Shown: piece after piece, positions 1 through 8,865 of the stretch
Layout: each line of letters begins with the position of its first letter
How positions within the stretch are numbered: position 1 is the first letter of the stretch
Origin: Micavibrio_A sp964539025
GTDB taxonomy: Bacteria > Pseudomonadota > Alphaproteobacteria > Micavibrionales > Micavibrionaceae
Assembly: GCA_964539025.1 (NCBI GenBank)
Contig: CAZIFA010000005.1
Span: 141,802-205,801 of the forward strand
Direction: 5' to 3'
Length of the DNA: 64,000 nucleotides
Notes under the pieces: model-generated
What the model saw: the letters and a program-made list of their open reading frames with translations, nothing else
Told to the model about the DNA's origin: nothing
Database searches by the model: none
Position numbers and translations under genes: made by a program

Positions 1-228
1 GAAGTGCAGTTGCAGGCTGTGCTTGGCGAGCGCACGGTCCCGCTTCGCGAGATGCTCAACTGGAAAGTCGGCACCAAAGTGTTTTTCAACACGCGGCCTG
101 AGGATGAGTTGGAGTTGCGTTGCGGCCAGTTCCCGATGTTCAAGGGACCCGTCGGACAGAAGCAAGACGGTATTGCCGTCCGCATAGAGAAATATATCCC
201 GCCCAAGCCGATGGATGAGGAGCTTTAG
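1..228 (+). CDS. fliM: Flagellar motor switch protein FliM, C-terminal end (partial)
   Basis: The gene enters from the left edge; only its last 75 codons are present, read in frame from base 1. The fragment has the pattern of the SpoA (FliN/FliM C-terminal) fold: the segment VPLREMLNWKVG followed by LRCGQFPMFKGPVGQ and a terminal hydrophobic strand. FliM sits in the cytoplasmic C-ring, where it binds CheY-P and sets rotation direction. The stop is followed after three bases by the next flagellar-locus gene, so it probably heads or continues an operon with the MotE-like gene. FliN has the same fold, but the flagellar context and the short acidic tail (PKPMDEEL) favour FliM. Confidence 0.8.
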   Translation, partial: EVQLQAVLGERTVPLREMLNWKVGTKVFFNTRPEDELELRCGQFPMFKGPVGQKQDGIAVRIEKYIPPKPMDEEL

Positions 229-231
229 CGC

Positions 232-840
232 ATGAATTTCGCCCTTGCCATGGATATCAGCATTCTGGTTCTTTTGGCCGCGACCGTGTTTCTAGCGTTT
301 CGCCTGACGATGAGCTTGCGCCATTTTAAGGAAAGCAGGTCGGAGATGGAAGGGCTGGTCAACCGCCTTACATCCAACATAGACAAGGCCGAGCGCGCCA
401 TCGGCGGAATGCAGAACGCGGCGCGCAATGCTGGTAAAGAGCTTGATGAAATTATTAGCGATGCCAAGGCGTTGTCGGACGAACTTAAGTTTATGAATCA
501 AACAGGCGACAGTCTTGCCAACCGTCTTGAAAAACTGGCGGAGCGCAATCGTGAACTGGTCGATAAAATCGAAGGAGCAGGGGGGCTTGGTTCTCTTCCT
601 TCATCTTATCATGAGCCGACAAGCAGGCCTGCGGCTAAACCCACCTCCAAGCCCGCGAACACATCATCGGAGCCGTCCGGTTTCGCTATCCGTGACCGTG
701 AATACAGCGAGGGTCTGGATGACGAGGATCTCGACTTCGAATCCGAAATGGGGCAGTTGCAAAGCCAAGCCGAGCGCGAATTGTTCGAAGCGTTGCAGAC
801 CAACAAGGACCGCATTCGTAAAGCTGGGACCACGCAGTAA
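232..840 (+). CDS. Uncharacterised flagellar-locus membrane protein (DUF6468-like)
   Basis: A 202-residue protein with one N-terminal membrane helix (about residues 5-24), then a long predicted coiled coil (about 30-115) rich in Glu, Lys and Asn, a Pro/Ser linker and an acidic C-terminal segment. It resembles, from memory, the DUF6468 family found beside fliM in alphaproteobacteria; no biochemical role is known to me. It begins three bases after fliM, and its stop overlaps the start of the MotE-like gene (TAATG). The architecture, an anchored coiled coil facing the cytoplasm, suggests a structural role near the motor, but this is inference. Confidence 0.6.
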   Translation: MNFALAMDISILVLLAATVFLAFRLTMSLRHFKESRSEMEGLVNRLTSNIDKAERAIGGMQNAARNAGKELDEIISDAKALSDELKFMNQTGDSLANRLEKLAERNRELVDKIEGAGGLGSLPSSYHEPTSRPAAKPTSKPANTSSEPSGFAIRDREYSEGLDDEDLDFESEMGQLQSQAERELFEALQTNKDRIRKAGTTQ

Positions 841-1655
841 TGAAAAATCTTGCCGGATTTCGCATTCTTCCAGTTCTGATGGTGATTGCCGCCATCTGTT
901 TTGGCGTACGGTTTTCGCAAGTCATGGCCGAGGTGTATAAACGCACGGCGGGGCACGAAGAGGCGAGGTATATCAGTAATGATGAGCTTGCCGCCATGGA
1001 GACCTCCGCGGGCGAAGCGCCTGCCAAACAGCCGTCTTCGGCAGAGTTGAAAGATTCAGCGACGCCGCCCGAAGCACCGAAGGTTGAAGAAAAGAAGGAA
1101 GAAACAGCCGCAGCTACAGCCCCGCCGCCGGGAAAACCTGTGATAGAGCCGCCATCGCTGGGCAAGCCGCCAAAACCCAAAACGGGTGCTAACTGGAAAG
1201 CGGCGGACGATCTGGACGATGAATATTCCGATGTGAAGATGGAAATGTTCGCCGATCTTTCCAAGCGCCGCAAGGATCTGGACGCCAAGGAGAAAGAGTT
1301 GGTCATGCGCGAGGCGCTGATCAAGGCGGCGCAGGCGGAGTTGACGCAAAAGACCGACGAGTTGACCCAGATCAAGGCCGATATCGAAGCCCTGCTCAAA
1401 AAACAGACCGAACAGGAAGACCAGCGCATCGCCAGCCTTGTTAAAATATACGAGGGTATGAAGGCCAAGGACGCGGCGCGTATTTTTGATTCCCTCGAAA
1501 TGGACGTACTTTTGCAGGTCATGACCAAGATGTCAGAGCGCAAATCTGCGCCGATCCTTGCCGCCATGGATCCCGCGAAGGCGCGCAGCGTTACCATTCT
1601 TCTGGCCGAGCAGAACAAGCTGCCCGAGATGCCGCCTCTGCCGGTGCCCCAGTAG
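840..1655 (+). CDS. MotE-like flagellar motor protein
   Basis: A 271-residue protein with an N-terminal signal anchor (residues 5-25), a Pro/Ala/Glu-rich linker (about 40-120), a coiled coil (about 130-195) and a C-terminal MgtE-N-like helical domain containing YEGMKAKDAARIFDSL. This architecture matches MotE of rhizobia, a periplasmic chaperone for the motor protein MotC. The start codon overlaps the upstream stop, indicating translational coupling to the preceding flagellar gene. No motB or motC is visible, so the partner is unknown here. The MgtE-N-like domain also occurs in FliG-like proteins, but the signal anchor separates this protein from FliG. Confidence 0.7.
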   Translation: MKNLAGFRILPVLMVIAAICFGVRFSQVMAEVYKRTAGHEEARYISNDELAAMETSAGEAPAKQPSSAELKDSATPPEAPKVEEKKEETAAATAPPPGKPVIEPPSLGKPPKPKTGANWKAADDLDDEYSDVKMEMFADLSKRRKDLDAKEKELVMREALIKAAQAELTQKTDELTQIKADIEALLKKQTEQEDQRIASLVKIYEGMKAKDAARIFDSLEMDVLLQVMTKMSERKSAPILAAMDPAKARSVTILLAEQNKLPEMPPLPVPQ

Positions 1656-1723
1656 TAATACGCCTGTAAGGCTATCTTTTCCGTCATATTTTTAGGGTGT
1701 AAACTTTTGTTTGTTGCGCCGCG

Positions 1724-1738
1724 TTAGAATTCGGTTAA
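1724..1738 (+). promoter_or_regulatory. Candidate CtrA box upstream of cheY
   Basis: The bases TTAG-N7-TTAA lie 73 bp before the cheY start, one mismatch from the CtrA consensus TTAA-N7-TTAA. A CckA kinase is encoded in the same window and CtrA often controls motility genes in this class. A short AT-rich motif like this can arise by chance. Confidence 0.3.
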
Positions 1739-1810
1739 CCAATTTGCGGGATACTGAATAAATTCAAGGCTAACAAAGTCCAGAAACGACTTTTAAAACA
1801 GGAGATTACA

Positions 1811-2206
1811 GTGAGTGTCGACAAGAATATGAACGTGCTGGTGGTGGACGATTACCAGACCATGATCCGCATCATCAAAAACCTTCTCAAGCAACTGGGG
1901 TTCAACAATGTCGACGAGGCGACGACGGGTCAGGGCGCGCTCGACCAGATCAACGCCAAGCAATACGGACTCATCATTTCCGACTGGAACATGGAGCCTA
2001 TGTCAGGACTCGATCTTTTGAAGACCGTGCGTTCGACGCAGGGCAACGACAATATCAGCAAGGTTCCGTTCATCATGGTCACGGCAGAAAGCAAGACCGA
2101 GAACGTGATCGCCGCGAAGCAGGCGGGCGTAAACAATTACATCGTCAAGCCGTTCAACGCGGAAACGTTGAAGACCAAGATCGCCGCTGTCATCGGTGAT
2201 TTCTAA
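1811..2206 (+). CDS. cheY: Chemotaxis response regulator CheY
   Basis: A 131-residue single receiver domain, the usual CheY length. The acidic pair is D13-D14, the phosphoacceptor is D58 (in LIISDWNM), the switch Thr is T91 (VTAES) and the signalling Lys is K113 (VKPF). The DWNM context is typical of chemotaxis CheY rather than of transcriptional regulators. The start is GTG, with GGAG about eight bases upstream. A CheZ phosphatase gene follows directly. CheY-P binds FliM, whose gene lies 1.6 kb upstream, and CheZ removes the phosphate; the kinase CheA is not in the window. Confidence 0.92.
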   Translation: MSVDKNMNVLVVDDYQTMIRIIKNLLKQLGFNNVDEATTGQGALDQINAKQYGLIISDWNMEPMSGLDLLKTVRSTQGNDNISKVPFIMVTAESKTENVIAAKQAGVNNYIVKPFNAETLKTKIAAVIGDF

Positions 2207-2236
2207 GCTGTTCAAATTCTTTTGGGGAGGCGCATG

Positions 2237-2839
2237 ATGCCTAATACGCCAAGATACGGCCGCGGCCAGGTGATAGAGATCATAAATTCGGTCATCGACA
2301 AAATGGATACCGGCAACGGGCACAGCCGCGATGTGTTTTTGCATCTGGCGGAGCTTGCCGAGATTATCGACTCCTTGAAAAAGAATATCTCTTCGCAAAA
2401 GCCCGAGCATGTGAAAACGTCGCATATTCCCGATGCGAACGACGAACTGGGCGCGGTCGTGACCGCCACCGCCGAAGCAACCCACACGATCATGAGCCTG
2501 TGCGAGGATATTCAGGCGATTGCGGGCGGGCTGGATGACGGTGTGCAGCAGAAGATCAATGATAAGACCATGCAGATTTTTGAAGCCTGTTCGTTTCAGG
2601 ACATTACCGGCCAGAGAATCAAGAACGTCGTTGGAACGCTCGCCCTGATCGAGCAGAAGATCGATAACATCATGGCGACGCTGGGCGATACGGTCGGACT
2701 CAAAGCATCCGCTGCCAAGCATGAGAAAGTCGTATCGATCAATGACGATAAAAGCCTGATGAACGGCCCGCAGATGGCGGGCAAGGCGATGCTACAAGCT
2801 GACATAGATAAGCTCTTAGCTGAGTTTGATAAGCAGTAA
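2237..2839 (+). CDS. cheZ: Protein phosphatase CheZ
   Basis: A roughly 200-residue helical protein containing the CheZ signature CSFQDITGQRIKNVV. D122 and Q126 in this motif match the pair that positions Mg and water on CheY-P in the enteric enzyme. The ATG at 2237 is preferred because AGG at 2228-2230 lies six bases before it; ATG at 2234 and TTG at 2222 are in-frame alternatives. It follows cheY by 30 bases and is almost certainly cotranscribed. Its role is to dephosphorylate CheY-P and reset the flagellar switch. Confidence 0.88.
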   Translation: MPNTPRYGRGQVIEIINSVIDKMDTGNGHSRDVFLHLAELAEIIDSLKKNISSQKPEHVKTSHIPDANDELGAVVTATAEATHTIMSLCEDIQAIAGGLDDGVQQKINDKTMQIFEACSFQDITGQRIKNVVGTLALIEQKIDNIMATLGDTVGLKASAAKHEKVVSINDDKSLMNGPQMAGKAMLQADIDKLLAEFDKQ

Positions 2840-2845
2840 GTGCTT

Positions 2846-2897
2846 AGTAGTGAGTTATGAGTAGCGAGATTTTCCTAGCTACTGACTACTCGCAACT
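2846..2897. repeat. Imperfect inverted repeat after cheZ
   Basis: Two 19-base arms (2846-2864 and 2879-2897) match at about 14 of 19 positions when one is reverse-complemented. They are built from AGTAGTGAG-like units. No T-run follows, so it is better described as a dispersed palindromic repeat than as a terminator. Confidence 0.4.
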
Positions 2898-2994
2898 AAA
2901 TCCTATAATAGGACAAATGAACATCCCGTAAAAACCCCTTGATATCCTTGGCCGTGCGCTTGTCCTTTTAAGGGGCGTGTGGCAGGGTTTTACC

Positions 2995-5900
2995 ATGCTA
3001 TTCCTGCGCTTTTTCATGATCTTATGTGCGATTGCGGGCGTTGTTTGTTCAACGCCATCGCATGCACAGGACAAGGTCGCCGTGCGCACGTCCGCAAACC
3101 AGGGATATGAACGGCTGGTTTTCCAGTGGCAAGCGAAGCCCGAATATTCGATTTCGAAAGAGGGCGGGCGGATTTTGGTGCGGTTTTCCAAAGCGGGCGC
3201 GCTGGACATGGCGGGTGTCGCGGCGAACGCCAATATCAAGAAAATCGAGGCGCTGTCCAAAGATGGTGAGGCGCTGCAGGTCGCGGTGAGCATTCCCGAC
3301 GGCAGCAAGTTTCGCGATTTCACCGTGCAGAACAAGATGATCATCGATGTGTATGATCCTGACGGCGCGGTGAAGAAGACGGAAGAAAAGCCGGTTGCGC
3401 CTGTGGCCGAAAAACCTGTGGCAGCAGCGCCGAAGGAAGAGCCTGTAAAAGAAGCGGCAAAAGGTGATTTTACGGTTAAGCCCGCGCCGAGTGAAGAGGC
3501 CGCGCCCGTTCATCCTGTCGAGGCGGCGAAAGTTGCGGCGCCCGCGATAGAACCGCACGCCATCACCCTGACCAGCACGACGAGCACAGGCATGGCGGCG
3601 TTTGTGCGCAATGGATGGTTATGGATCGTCATCGACGCGATGGATTTGCCGAATGCGCCGAAAGTCGAAGGACCGCAGGCGGATAAATTGCCCGCGCTGG
3701 AAAAAATCGAGATCGAAACGGGCGTGGCATACCGGATGGATTTGCCCGAAGGTATGAACGTGTACGGCGAAGGCGGCGGGCTAAGCTGGAAAATCCTTTT
3801 GATGCAAACACCCAAGCCTAAACAAATAGAACCCGTCAAGCCGTTGGAGCAGGCGGATGGCACCCCTGCAAAACTCGTTTGGCCGCTCAAGGATATGCGT
3901 ACAATTCTGACGTTCACGGATCCGGCAGTGGGTGACACGATTACGGCGGTGACAGCTATCCACGCGGCGCAGTATACCGGACCGGCGCGCAACTATGTGA
4001 ATTTGCGCACGCTCAACAGCGCGATAGGCCTTGCGTTCGTCGCCAAGTCTGACGATGTAACGGCGGAAAAAACCATAGCAGAAGTCAGTGTAGGACGTCC
4101 CGGCGGGCTTGCGTTATCAAGCGCGAAAGACGTGGCCTCGGAACAAATCCGCCAGGCGATGGCGGAAGAGAAAAAGCCTGTCGAAGAAAAACCTGCTGCT
4201 GAAAAAGCCGGGGAGGAAAAGCCCGATGAAGAAAAGCCGGATGAGCAGGTCAAAGATATGGCCCTGACCGAAGAGCCGCCGGCCCAAACCGAAGTGGAGC
4301 ATGTAACGCCAGAGCCTGTGGTTGCTGCGAGCAAGGATGAATTGTCCAAGGCGACCGAAGAAAAACCCACGGGCAATAATATCTATAACTTCGCGCGGTG
4401 GGAAATGGGTGGCATTCCTGCGCTGGAAAAAAACCTGCATGTGATGATGGTAGAAATTTCCAACAAGAAGGAGGATGCGCGGAACGAAGATATTATTACC
4501 ATGGCCAAACTCAATCTTGCCAACAATCGCGGTTCGGAAGCACTCGGCCTGCTGCGCATCGCCGTGCTAAAAGTGCCAGAGTTAGAAGATAATGCGGAAT
4601 TCCAAGCGCTTCGTGCCGCCGCGCTGGCACTTTCGAAAAAATACGATGAAGCCATCATCGATTACACCCGCGAAGATTTAAAGAAATACGATGATATAAA
4701 ATACTGGACGGCCTATACGCTCGCGGGGCTTGAAGACTGGAAACAGGCGATCACCGTTCTGCCCAAAAATTTCGAAGCGATTGCGCAATATCCGCGTGAA
4801 TTGCGTACCCCCATGGCGCTGGTGTTCACCGAGATCGCGCTGCGCGGTGCCGATGTGCCAAGGGCCGCACGTATCATGAAAATTCTGGAGCCGGAAAAAG
4901 GCCATCTGCCGTTGGCCTATAATTCCGCGTGGAATTATCTGCAAGGTGAGGCGGAACGTCAGGCGGGACATGCCGACAAGGCCATCGCAATCTGGGAGCC
5001 GCTGGTCAAAAATGGCAAGGATGATTTGTACCGTGCGAAAGCGGGTTTATCACTGACCAAGTTACAACTTGATCAGAAAAAAATCACGCCCGAGCAAGCC
5101 ATTGATCGTTTGGAAGGTTTGCGTTACGCGTGGCGCGGGGACGAACTCGAAACACTTATCAATTTCCGTCTTGGCCAGATTTACGTCGAGAACAAAGATT
5201 ACCTGAAAGGTCTTACGGTTCTGCGCAACGCCGAAACGCTTGCGCCTCGCGAGGATATAGCCAAGGAAGTTGCGGATTACATGACGCGAACATTCCGCGA
5301 AGTGTTCAACAATGATCGTTTGAAGGCCATAACACCGCTCGAAGCCATAAGTCTGCATGAAGAGTTCAAGGACCTACTACCCATAGGTGAGGAGGGGGAT
5401 CGTTTCACCGAAAAATTGGCCGAGCGTTTAGTGGATGCGGACCTTTTGGGCCGCGCCGCGACGTTGCTGGAATATCAGGTGAACAACAGACTAAAGGGCG
5501 ACAAGAAAGCGGAGATTGCTATTCGTTTGGCCGCGATACGCTTGCTGGACGGCAATCCGGAAGGTGCGCTGCGCTCGCTGGAAATCGCGCAGGATACGCT
5601 GGATAAACTTAGCGGCAAGAAACCCGCCGTGGCCGATATCAAGCCGGAAGATTTGAAACCCGAAGCGGGGGAGGCGGCGGTGCCTGCGCCTAAAGCCGAG
5701 GAAGCAAAAATCGAAGCCGCCAAGCCAGTCGAAGAAGCAAAACCTGCTGAGGAAGTAAAGCCCGCGCTGGAAACGGCCGATCCGGAAAAACAGCGGCAGA
5801 TTTACCTGTTGAAAGCGCGTGCGCTGTCGATGAAAAAACAGGTCGATGAGGCGATGAAGATTTTAGAAGCGATGCCGCTCGATTCCGATGTCAACCGTCT

Positions 5901-6414
5901 GCGCACGGATATTGCGTGGACGGCGGGACGCTGGGAAGAGGCGGCGATGGCGCTGAACGATCTGATCGTGGCCGAAGATATTTCGCCCAAGCGCCCGCTC
6001 ACCGATTATCAACGCGATATCATCCTCAACCGCGCAATCGCGCTCAATCTTTCAGGGAATCGCGTTGCGCTGGCCAATGCACGGGAAAGATTCAACGCGC
6101 AGATGAAAGATACGGCCAAGGGGCAAATGTTCGAAGTGGTCACGCGTCCGCGCAAGCCCGATATGATCGGTAGCCGCGAGGCGATCGATTCCATGATTTC
6201 TGAGATCGATTTGTTCAAGGGCTTCCTCGATAGCTACACCAAGACCGAAGGGGCAAAGGACGATGTCAAAGAACCCGTAGCGGTGAAGGAGCCTGTGCCT
6301 GCGGAAGGCACGAAGTCTGCTGACGCGAAGGCTCCCGAAGCAGAGAAGAGCGTGACGAAATTACCCGAAGAAGAAAAGGCGTCTGAGACCGCCGGACAAA
6401 AACCAGCGCATTAA
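2995..6414 (+). CDS. Large exported tetratricopeptide-repeat protein
   Basis: An approximately 1139-residue protein starting with a clear signal peptide (MLFLRFFMILCAIAGVVC, cleavage near SHA-QD). ATG 2995 is chosen because GCAGGG lies seven bases upstream; a GTG at 2977 has poor spacing. Residues 30-120 form a beta-rich domain. Three Ala/Glu/Pro/Lys-rich linkers (about 125-180, 385-450 and the C-terminus) separate TPR-like helical repeats covering about 450-850 and 930-1040. Large TPR proteins occur in alphaproteobacterial flagellar loci next to chemotaxis genes. It probably acts as a periplasmic scaffold, but no function is established. Confidence 0.65.
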   Translation: MLFLRFFMILCAIAGVVCSTPSHAQDKVAVRTSANQGYERLVFQWQAKPEYSISKEGGRILVRFSKAGALDMAGVAANANIKKIEALSKDGEALQVAVSIPDGSKFRDFTVQNKMIIDVYDPDGAVKKTEEKPVAPVAEKPVAAAPKEEPVKEAAKGDFTVKPAPSEEAAPVHPVEAAKVAAPAIEPHAITLTSTTSTGMAAFVRNGWLWIVIDAMDLPNAPKVEGPQADKLPALEKIEIETGVAYRMDLPEGMNVYGEGGGLSWKILLMQTPKPKQIEPVKPLEQADGTPAKLVWPLKDMRTILTFTDPAVGDTITAVTAIHAAQYTGPARNYVNLRTLNSAIGLAFVAKSDDVTAEKTIAEVSVGRPGGLALSSAKDVASEQIRQAMAEEKKPVEEKPAAEKAGEEKPDEEKPDEQVKDMALTEEPPAQTEVEHVTPEPVVAASKDELSKATEEKPTGNNIYNFARWEMGGIPALEKNLHVMMVEISNKKEDARNEDIITMAKLNLANNRGSEALGLLRIAVLKVPELEDNAEFQALRAAALALSKKYDEAIIDYTREDLKKYDDIKYWTAYTLAGLEDWKQAITVLPKNFEAIAQYPRELRTPMALVFTEIALRGADVPRAARIMKILEPEKGHLPLAYNSAWNYLQGEAERQAGHADKAIAIWEPLVKNGKDDLYRAKAGLSLTKLQLDQKKITPEQAIDRLEGLRYAWRGDELETLINFRLGQIYVENKDYLKGLTVLRNAETLAPREDIAKEVADYMTRTFREVFNNDRLKAITPLEAISLHEEFKDLLPIGEEGDRFTEKLAERLVDADLLGRAATLLEYQVNNRLKGDKKAEIAIRLAAIRLLDGNPEGALRSLEIAQDTLDKLSGKKPAVADIKPEDLKPEAGEAAVPAPKAEEAKIEAAKPVEEAKPAEEVKPALETADPEKQRQIYLLKARALSMKKQVDEAMKILEAMPLDSDVNRLRTDIAWTAGRWEEAAMALNDLIVAEDISPKRPLTDYQRDIILNRAIALNLSGNRVALANARERFNAQMKDTAKGQMFEVVTRPRKPDMIGSREAIDSMISEIDLFKGFLDSYTKTEGAKDDVKEPVAVKEPVPAEGTKSADAKAPEAEKSVTKLPEEEKASETAGQKPAH

Positions 6415-6423
6415 TTTATCGGT

Positions 6424-7248
6424 TTAAAGATCGGGGCGGGCGAAGTAATGCGTATCCTGCATCCTGCATTCGTGTTTAAACCCAAGTTGTTCAAACATGC
6501 GCACCATATGCTGCGGAGTGACGTTCGAGCCTGTCAGGTCAGGGTGATGAAGTTCTATGGCCACCTGATGGCAGGTATCGAATGATTGCGGATCTTTTTC
6601 CAATATAAGAATTTCAGCGCCTTCGGCATCGCATATCAGCGAATATCCCCGCCTTGCCGTATCAAATTCACGCACGACCGAGGACAGGGAGCGGACCGGT
6701 ACGCCGATTGTCGATTCAAACATACCTGTCTTTAGGACGTTTTCAAGGCCGGAGGAGAGGTTGTTGCGCGGGACAAAATTCTGAAGTTCGCCCTCTTTTG
6801 TAACCGGAATGCCGATGGCGGCGGGCATGATATGAATGTTCCGGCCAATGAAGCTATCCCCCAGATTGCGTTTCAACGACGGGATGGAAAGGGAATTGGC
6901 TTCGATCGCAACATATGTTCCGCCGGATTCCAGTTTTTTATCGCAGGCAAAGCGAGACACGTAACCGATATTAGCGCCGATTTCGATGATCGTGTGATCC
7001 GGTCTGAAATGTCTGCGTAGGATTTGAGTTTCCGCATATTCGTATTCTCCGCGTCTTAACGCGTCAATGTCGATCTGATTGAATTTTCCCGGAATAAAAA
7101 AGCCACCATTGTCGGGCGTCTGGATGTAGTCGGGCTGGCTCAGGGCGCTCTGGGCGGCGGCAACCCTTCTAAACGGCTTGATAAGGTAGCGTGCGATGTT
7201 GGCGACTGTCATGAGAGGCAAGGTAAGCCGGAGGGCAAAATGCGTCAA
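6424..7248 (-). CDS. FkbM-family SAM-dependent methyltransferase
   Basis: A 274-residue protein with the FkbM pattern: the SAM-binding motif IIEIGANIGYVSRFA, an acidic residue after the next strand (YVAIEANS), and the downstream segment LICDAEGAEILIL typical of the family. FkbM enzymes are O-methyltransferases, often acting on glycans or lipids. It is the last gene of the minus-strand flagellar block and converges on the TPR gene with a nine-base gap. Methylation of a flagellar or surface glycan is possible, but the substrate is not shown. Confidence 0.8.
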   Translation of the reverse strand: MTHFALRLTLPLMTVANIARYLIKPFRRVAAAQSALSQPDYIQTPDNGGFFIPGKFNQIDIDALRRGEYEYAETQILRRHFRPDHTIIEIGANIGYVSRFACDKKLESGGTYVAIEANSLSIPSLKRNLGDSFIGRNIHIMPAAIGIPVTKEGELQNFVPRNNLSSGLENVLKTGMFESTIGVPVRSLSSVVREFDTARRGYSLICDAEGAEILILEKDPQSFDTCHQVAIELHHPDLTGSNVTPQHMVRMFEQLGFKHECRMQDTHYFARPDL

Positions 7249-7292
7249 TAAAAGTCTGTAAGTTATTGTTTTTAATGTGCTGTTGCCATTGG

Positions 7293-7649
7293 TTAATCAG
7301 GGTCTCTTGCGTCGACATAAGCCCAGGCTTTTGTGCCGGAGGAAAGTTTCACTTCGACGCGTTTATAGGCGTTCACTTCATATTTATCGGCTCTCATCAG
7401 CTCTTCAAACGTGATTTTTAGGACGCTGCCTTTGACTTCCTCAAACGGGTTTTTCGAACGGCGGATGATCGGGTGTTCGGCTTTGCCGCTGATCCGCACG
7501 ACTTCGGGGTCGTCGATTTTGACCATCGCGTTTTCGTAGCCGGGCAGCAGATCGGGTGTAGTTTCGAGCTTGCGGCCGAAGGTCGATAGCTGGACGGCTT
7601 CGAGTTGCAGCGTGCCGTAAGAGAAAAGATTTTGTAGTTTTTCTTCCAT
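7293..7649 (-). CDS. Gamma-glutamylcyclotransferase-fold (AIG2-like) protein
   Basis: A 118-residue protein opening with the fold's hallmark LFSYGTLQ, a later GY motif (LLPGYEN) and an acidic residue in the FEELMRAD segment. Family members cleave gamma-glutamyl amines or peptides, though many bacterial members are untested. It starts only four bases after the fliP stop, so it is cotranscribed with fliOP despite an apparently unrelated job. Confidence 0.75.
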   Translation of the reverse strand: MEEKLQNLFSYGTLQLEAVQLSTFGRKLETTPDLLPGYENAMVKIDDPEVVRISGKAEHPIIRRSKNPFEEVKGSVLKITFEELMRADKYEVNAYKRVEVKLSSGTKAWAYVDARDPD

Positions 7650-7653
7650 GATG

Positions 7654-8463
7654 CTACCCCGCCGGACTGCCGGGAACCGAGTTAAAGCTCTGGATCAGCG
7701 AGCCGCAGATCAGATACCAGCCATCGACCAGCACAAAGAATATAATTTTAAACGGCAGCGAGATCATGACGGGCGGGAGCATCATCATACCCATCGACAT
7801 CAGGATGGAGGCCACGACCATGTCGATAATGACGAACGGCATGAAGAGCATGAAGCCGATTTCGAACGCGCGGCGGAGTTCGGAGATCATGAAGGCGGGG
7901 ATGAGGACTTGCAGGGGCACATCGGCCTGAGATTCAAACGGGCCTTCTTTGGATAGTTCTGTGAAGAGGATCAAATCCGTTTCGCGCACATGTTTCATCA
8001 TGAATTCGTGGAACGGTGCGACGGTGCGATCGAACGCCTGCATTTCATCGATTTCGGCGTTGATGAGCGGCTGCACGCCGTTATCGTACGCGGCTTTGAG
8101 TGTTGGCGTCATGATGAAGAAGGTGAGGAACAAAGCGAGGCTGACCATCACGGTGTTCGGCGGGGTTTGCTGAATCCCCATCGCAGTGCGTAAAAAGGAA
8201 AGCACGACGATGATCCGCGTGAAGGATGTCATCATGATGAGGATAGAGGGTGCAAGGGAAAGAACGGTGAGCAGGGCCACCATCTGGATGATGCGGCCGG
8301 AGACGGTTCCGTCTTCTTGCGCGCCGAGGTCTAGCGTGATGGCTTGCGCGAAGGCGGAATGAGTCAGTGTGAAGAATGTTACGGCAGCGGCCAGCAATGC
8401 AAAAAGCCATATCCATTTTCTGGATTGCTTCGCTGCGCTCGCAATGACGGTGCTATTTGACAT
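7654..8463 (-). CDS. fliP: Flagellar export gate protein FliP
   Basis: A 269-residue membrane protein with a cleavable signal peptide (cleavage near SAFA-QA), two N-terminal and two C-terminal membrane helices, and the FliP signatures MMTSFTRIIVVLSFLR and FMLFMPFVIIDMV. FliP, FliQ and FliR form the export gate of the flagellar type III system. The start at 8463 lies inside the last codons of fliO, an 11-base overlap. The first dozen residues after the start (VIASAAKQS) are the translation of a half palindromic repeat, so the signal peptide n-region has been extended by repeat sequence. fliQ and fliR lie nearby on the opposite strand. Confidence 0.93.
   Translation of the reverse strand: MSNSTVIASAAKQSRKWIWLFALLAAAVTFFTLTHSAFAQAITLDLGAQEDGTVSGRIIQMVALLTVLSLAPSILIMMTSFTRIIVVLSFLRTAMGIQQTPPNTVMVSLALFLTFFIMTPTLKAAYDNGVQPLINAEIDEMQAFDRTVAPFHEFMMKHVRETDLILFTELSKEGPFESQADVPLQVLIPAFMISELRRAFEIGFMLFMPFVIIDMVVASILMSMGMMMLPPVMISLPFKIIFFVLVDGWYLICGSLIQSFNSVPGSPAG
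8422..8448 (-). repeat. Half palindromic element inside fliP
   Basis: Reads GTCATTGCGAGCGCAGCG on the minus strand and continues AAGCAATCC. This is the familiar arm of dispersed palindromes of the GTCAT type seen elsewhere in the window. It begins a few bases after the fliO stop and is translated as VIASAAKQS in fliP. Confidence 0.75.
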
Positions 8464-8728
8464 CGCTTTTCTTGATATTGGTTTCGACCACAGTTTCCCC
8501 GTTTCCGCCGAGGATGACAAGATGCTCCACGCCGTCGCGGGCGAGTAATACCGCTTTTCGGCGGGGATCGAGCGGGAGGATTTCGATGATTTTCAAACGG
8601 CGTTTGTCGGGCGGCGTCATGGCGATGTTGCCAAGATTGAGGCGTTTCAAAATCAGCGCCAGCCCGCCCATCAGTCCGAGGACGAAGGCAAGCGCGGCGA
8701 CGAAGCGGATATAGTCATGGAGTTCCAT
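8453..8728 (-). CDS. fliO: Flagellar biosynthetic protein FliO
   Basis: A 91-residue protein with one N-terminal membrane helix (about residues 8-27) and a small cytoplasmic beta domain holding the FliO-typical sequence LPLDPRRKAVLLARDGVEHLVILGG. FliO stabilises FliP during assembly of the export gate. It directly precedes and overlaps fliP, the canonical order. Confidence 0.85.
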   Translation of the reverse strand: MELHDYIRFVAALAFVLGLMGGLALILKRLNLGNIAMTPPDKRRLKIIEILPLDPRRKAVLLARDGVEHLVILGGNGETVVETNIKKSDVK

Positions 8729-8763
8729 GGGGGTACATTGTCATTGCGATCGACGTTCTGCAA

Positions 8764-8862
8764 GACCCCCCACCTAAATCCTCCCCCGCAAGGGGGGAGG
8801 ACTTTAAGAGCGGGAATAAAAAGCCTTCCCCCCTTGTGGGGGAAGGTTTGGATGGGGGGTGA
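8764..8862. repeat. GC-rich nested inverted repeat in the flagellar operon
   Basis: Outer arms of the type ACCCCCCACC and GGATGGGGGGT enclose two hairpins, each made of a C-run, a CGCAA or ACAAG loop and a G-run. The structure occupies almost all the gap between fliO and the 85-residue gene. It could attenuate or process the transcript. Confidence 0.7.
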
Positions 8863-8865
8863 AGA

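Noticed and set aside
686..1687. 333-codon open frame on the minus strand
   Set aside because: It mirrors the MotE-like and DUF6468-like genes; the Ser/Ala-rich product has no domain and no ribosome site.
3049..3558. Minus-strand frame of 169 codons opposite the TPR gene
   Set aside because: Arg/Leu/Phe-rich product typical of antisense reading of a GC-rich gene; no homology seen.
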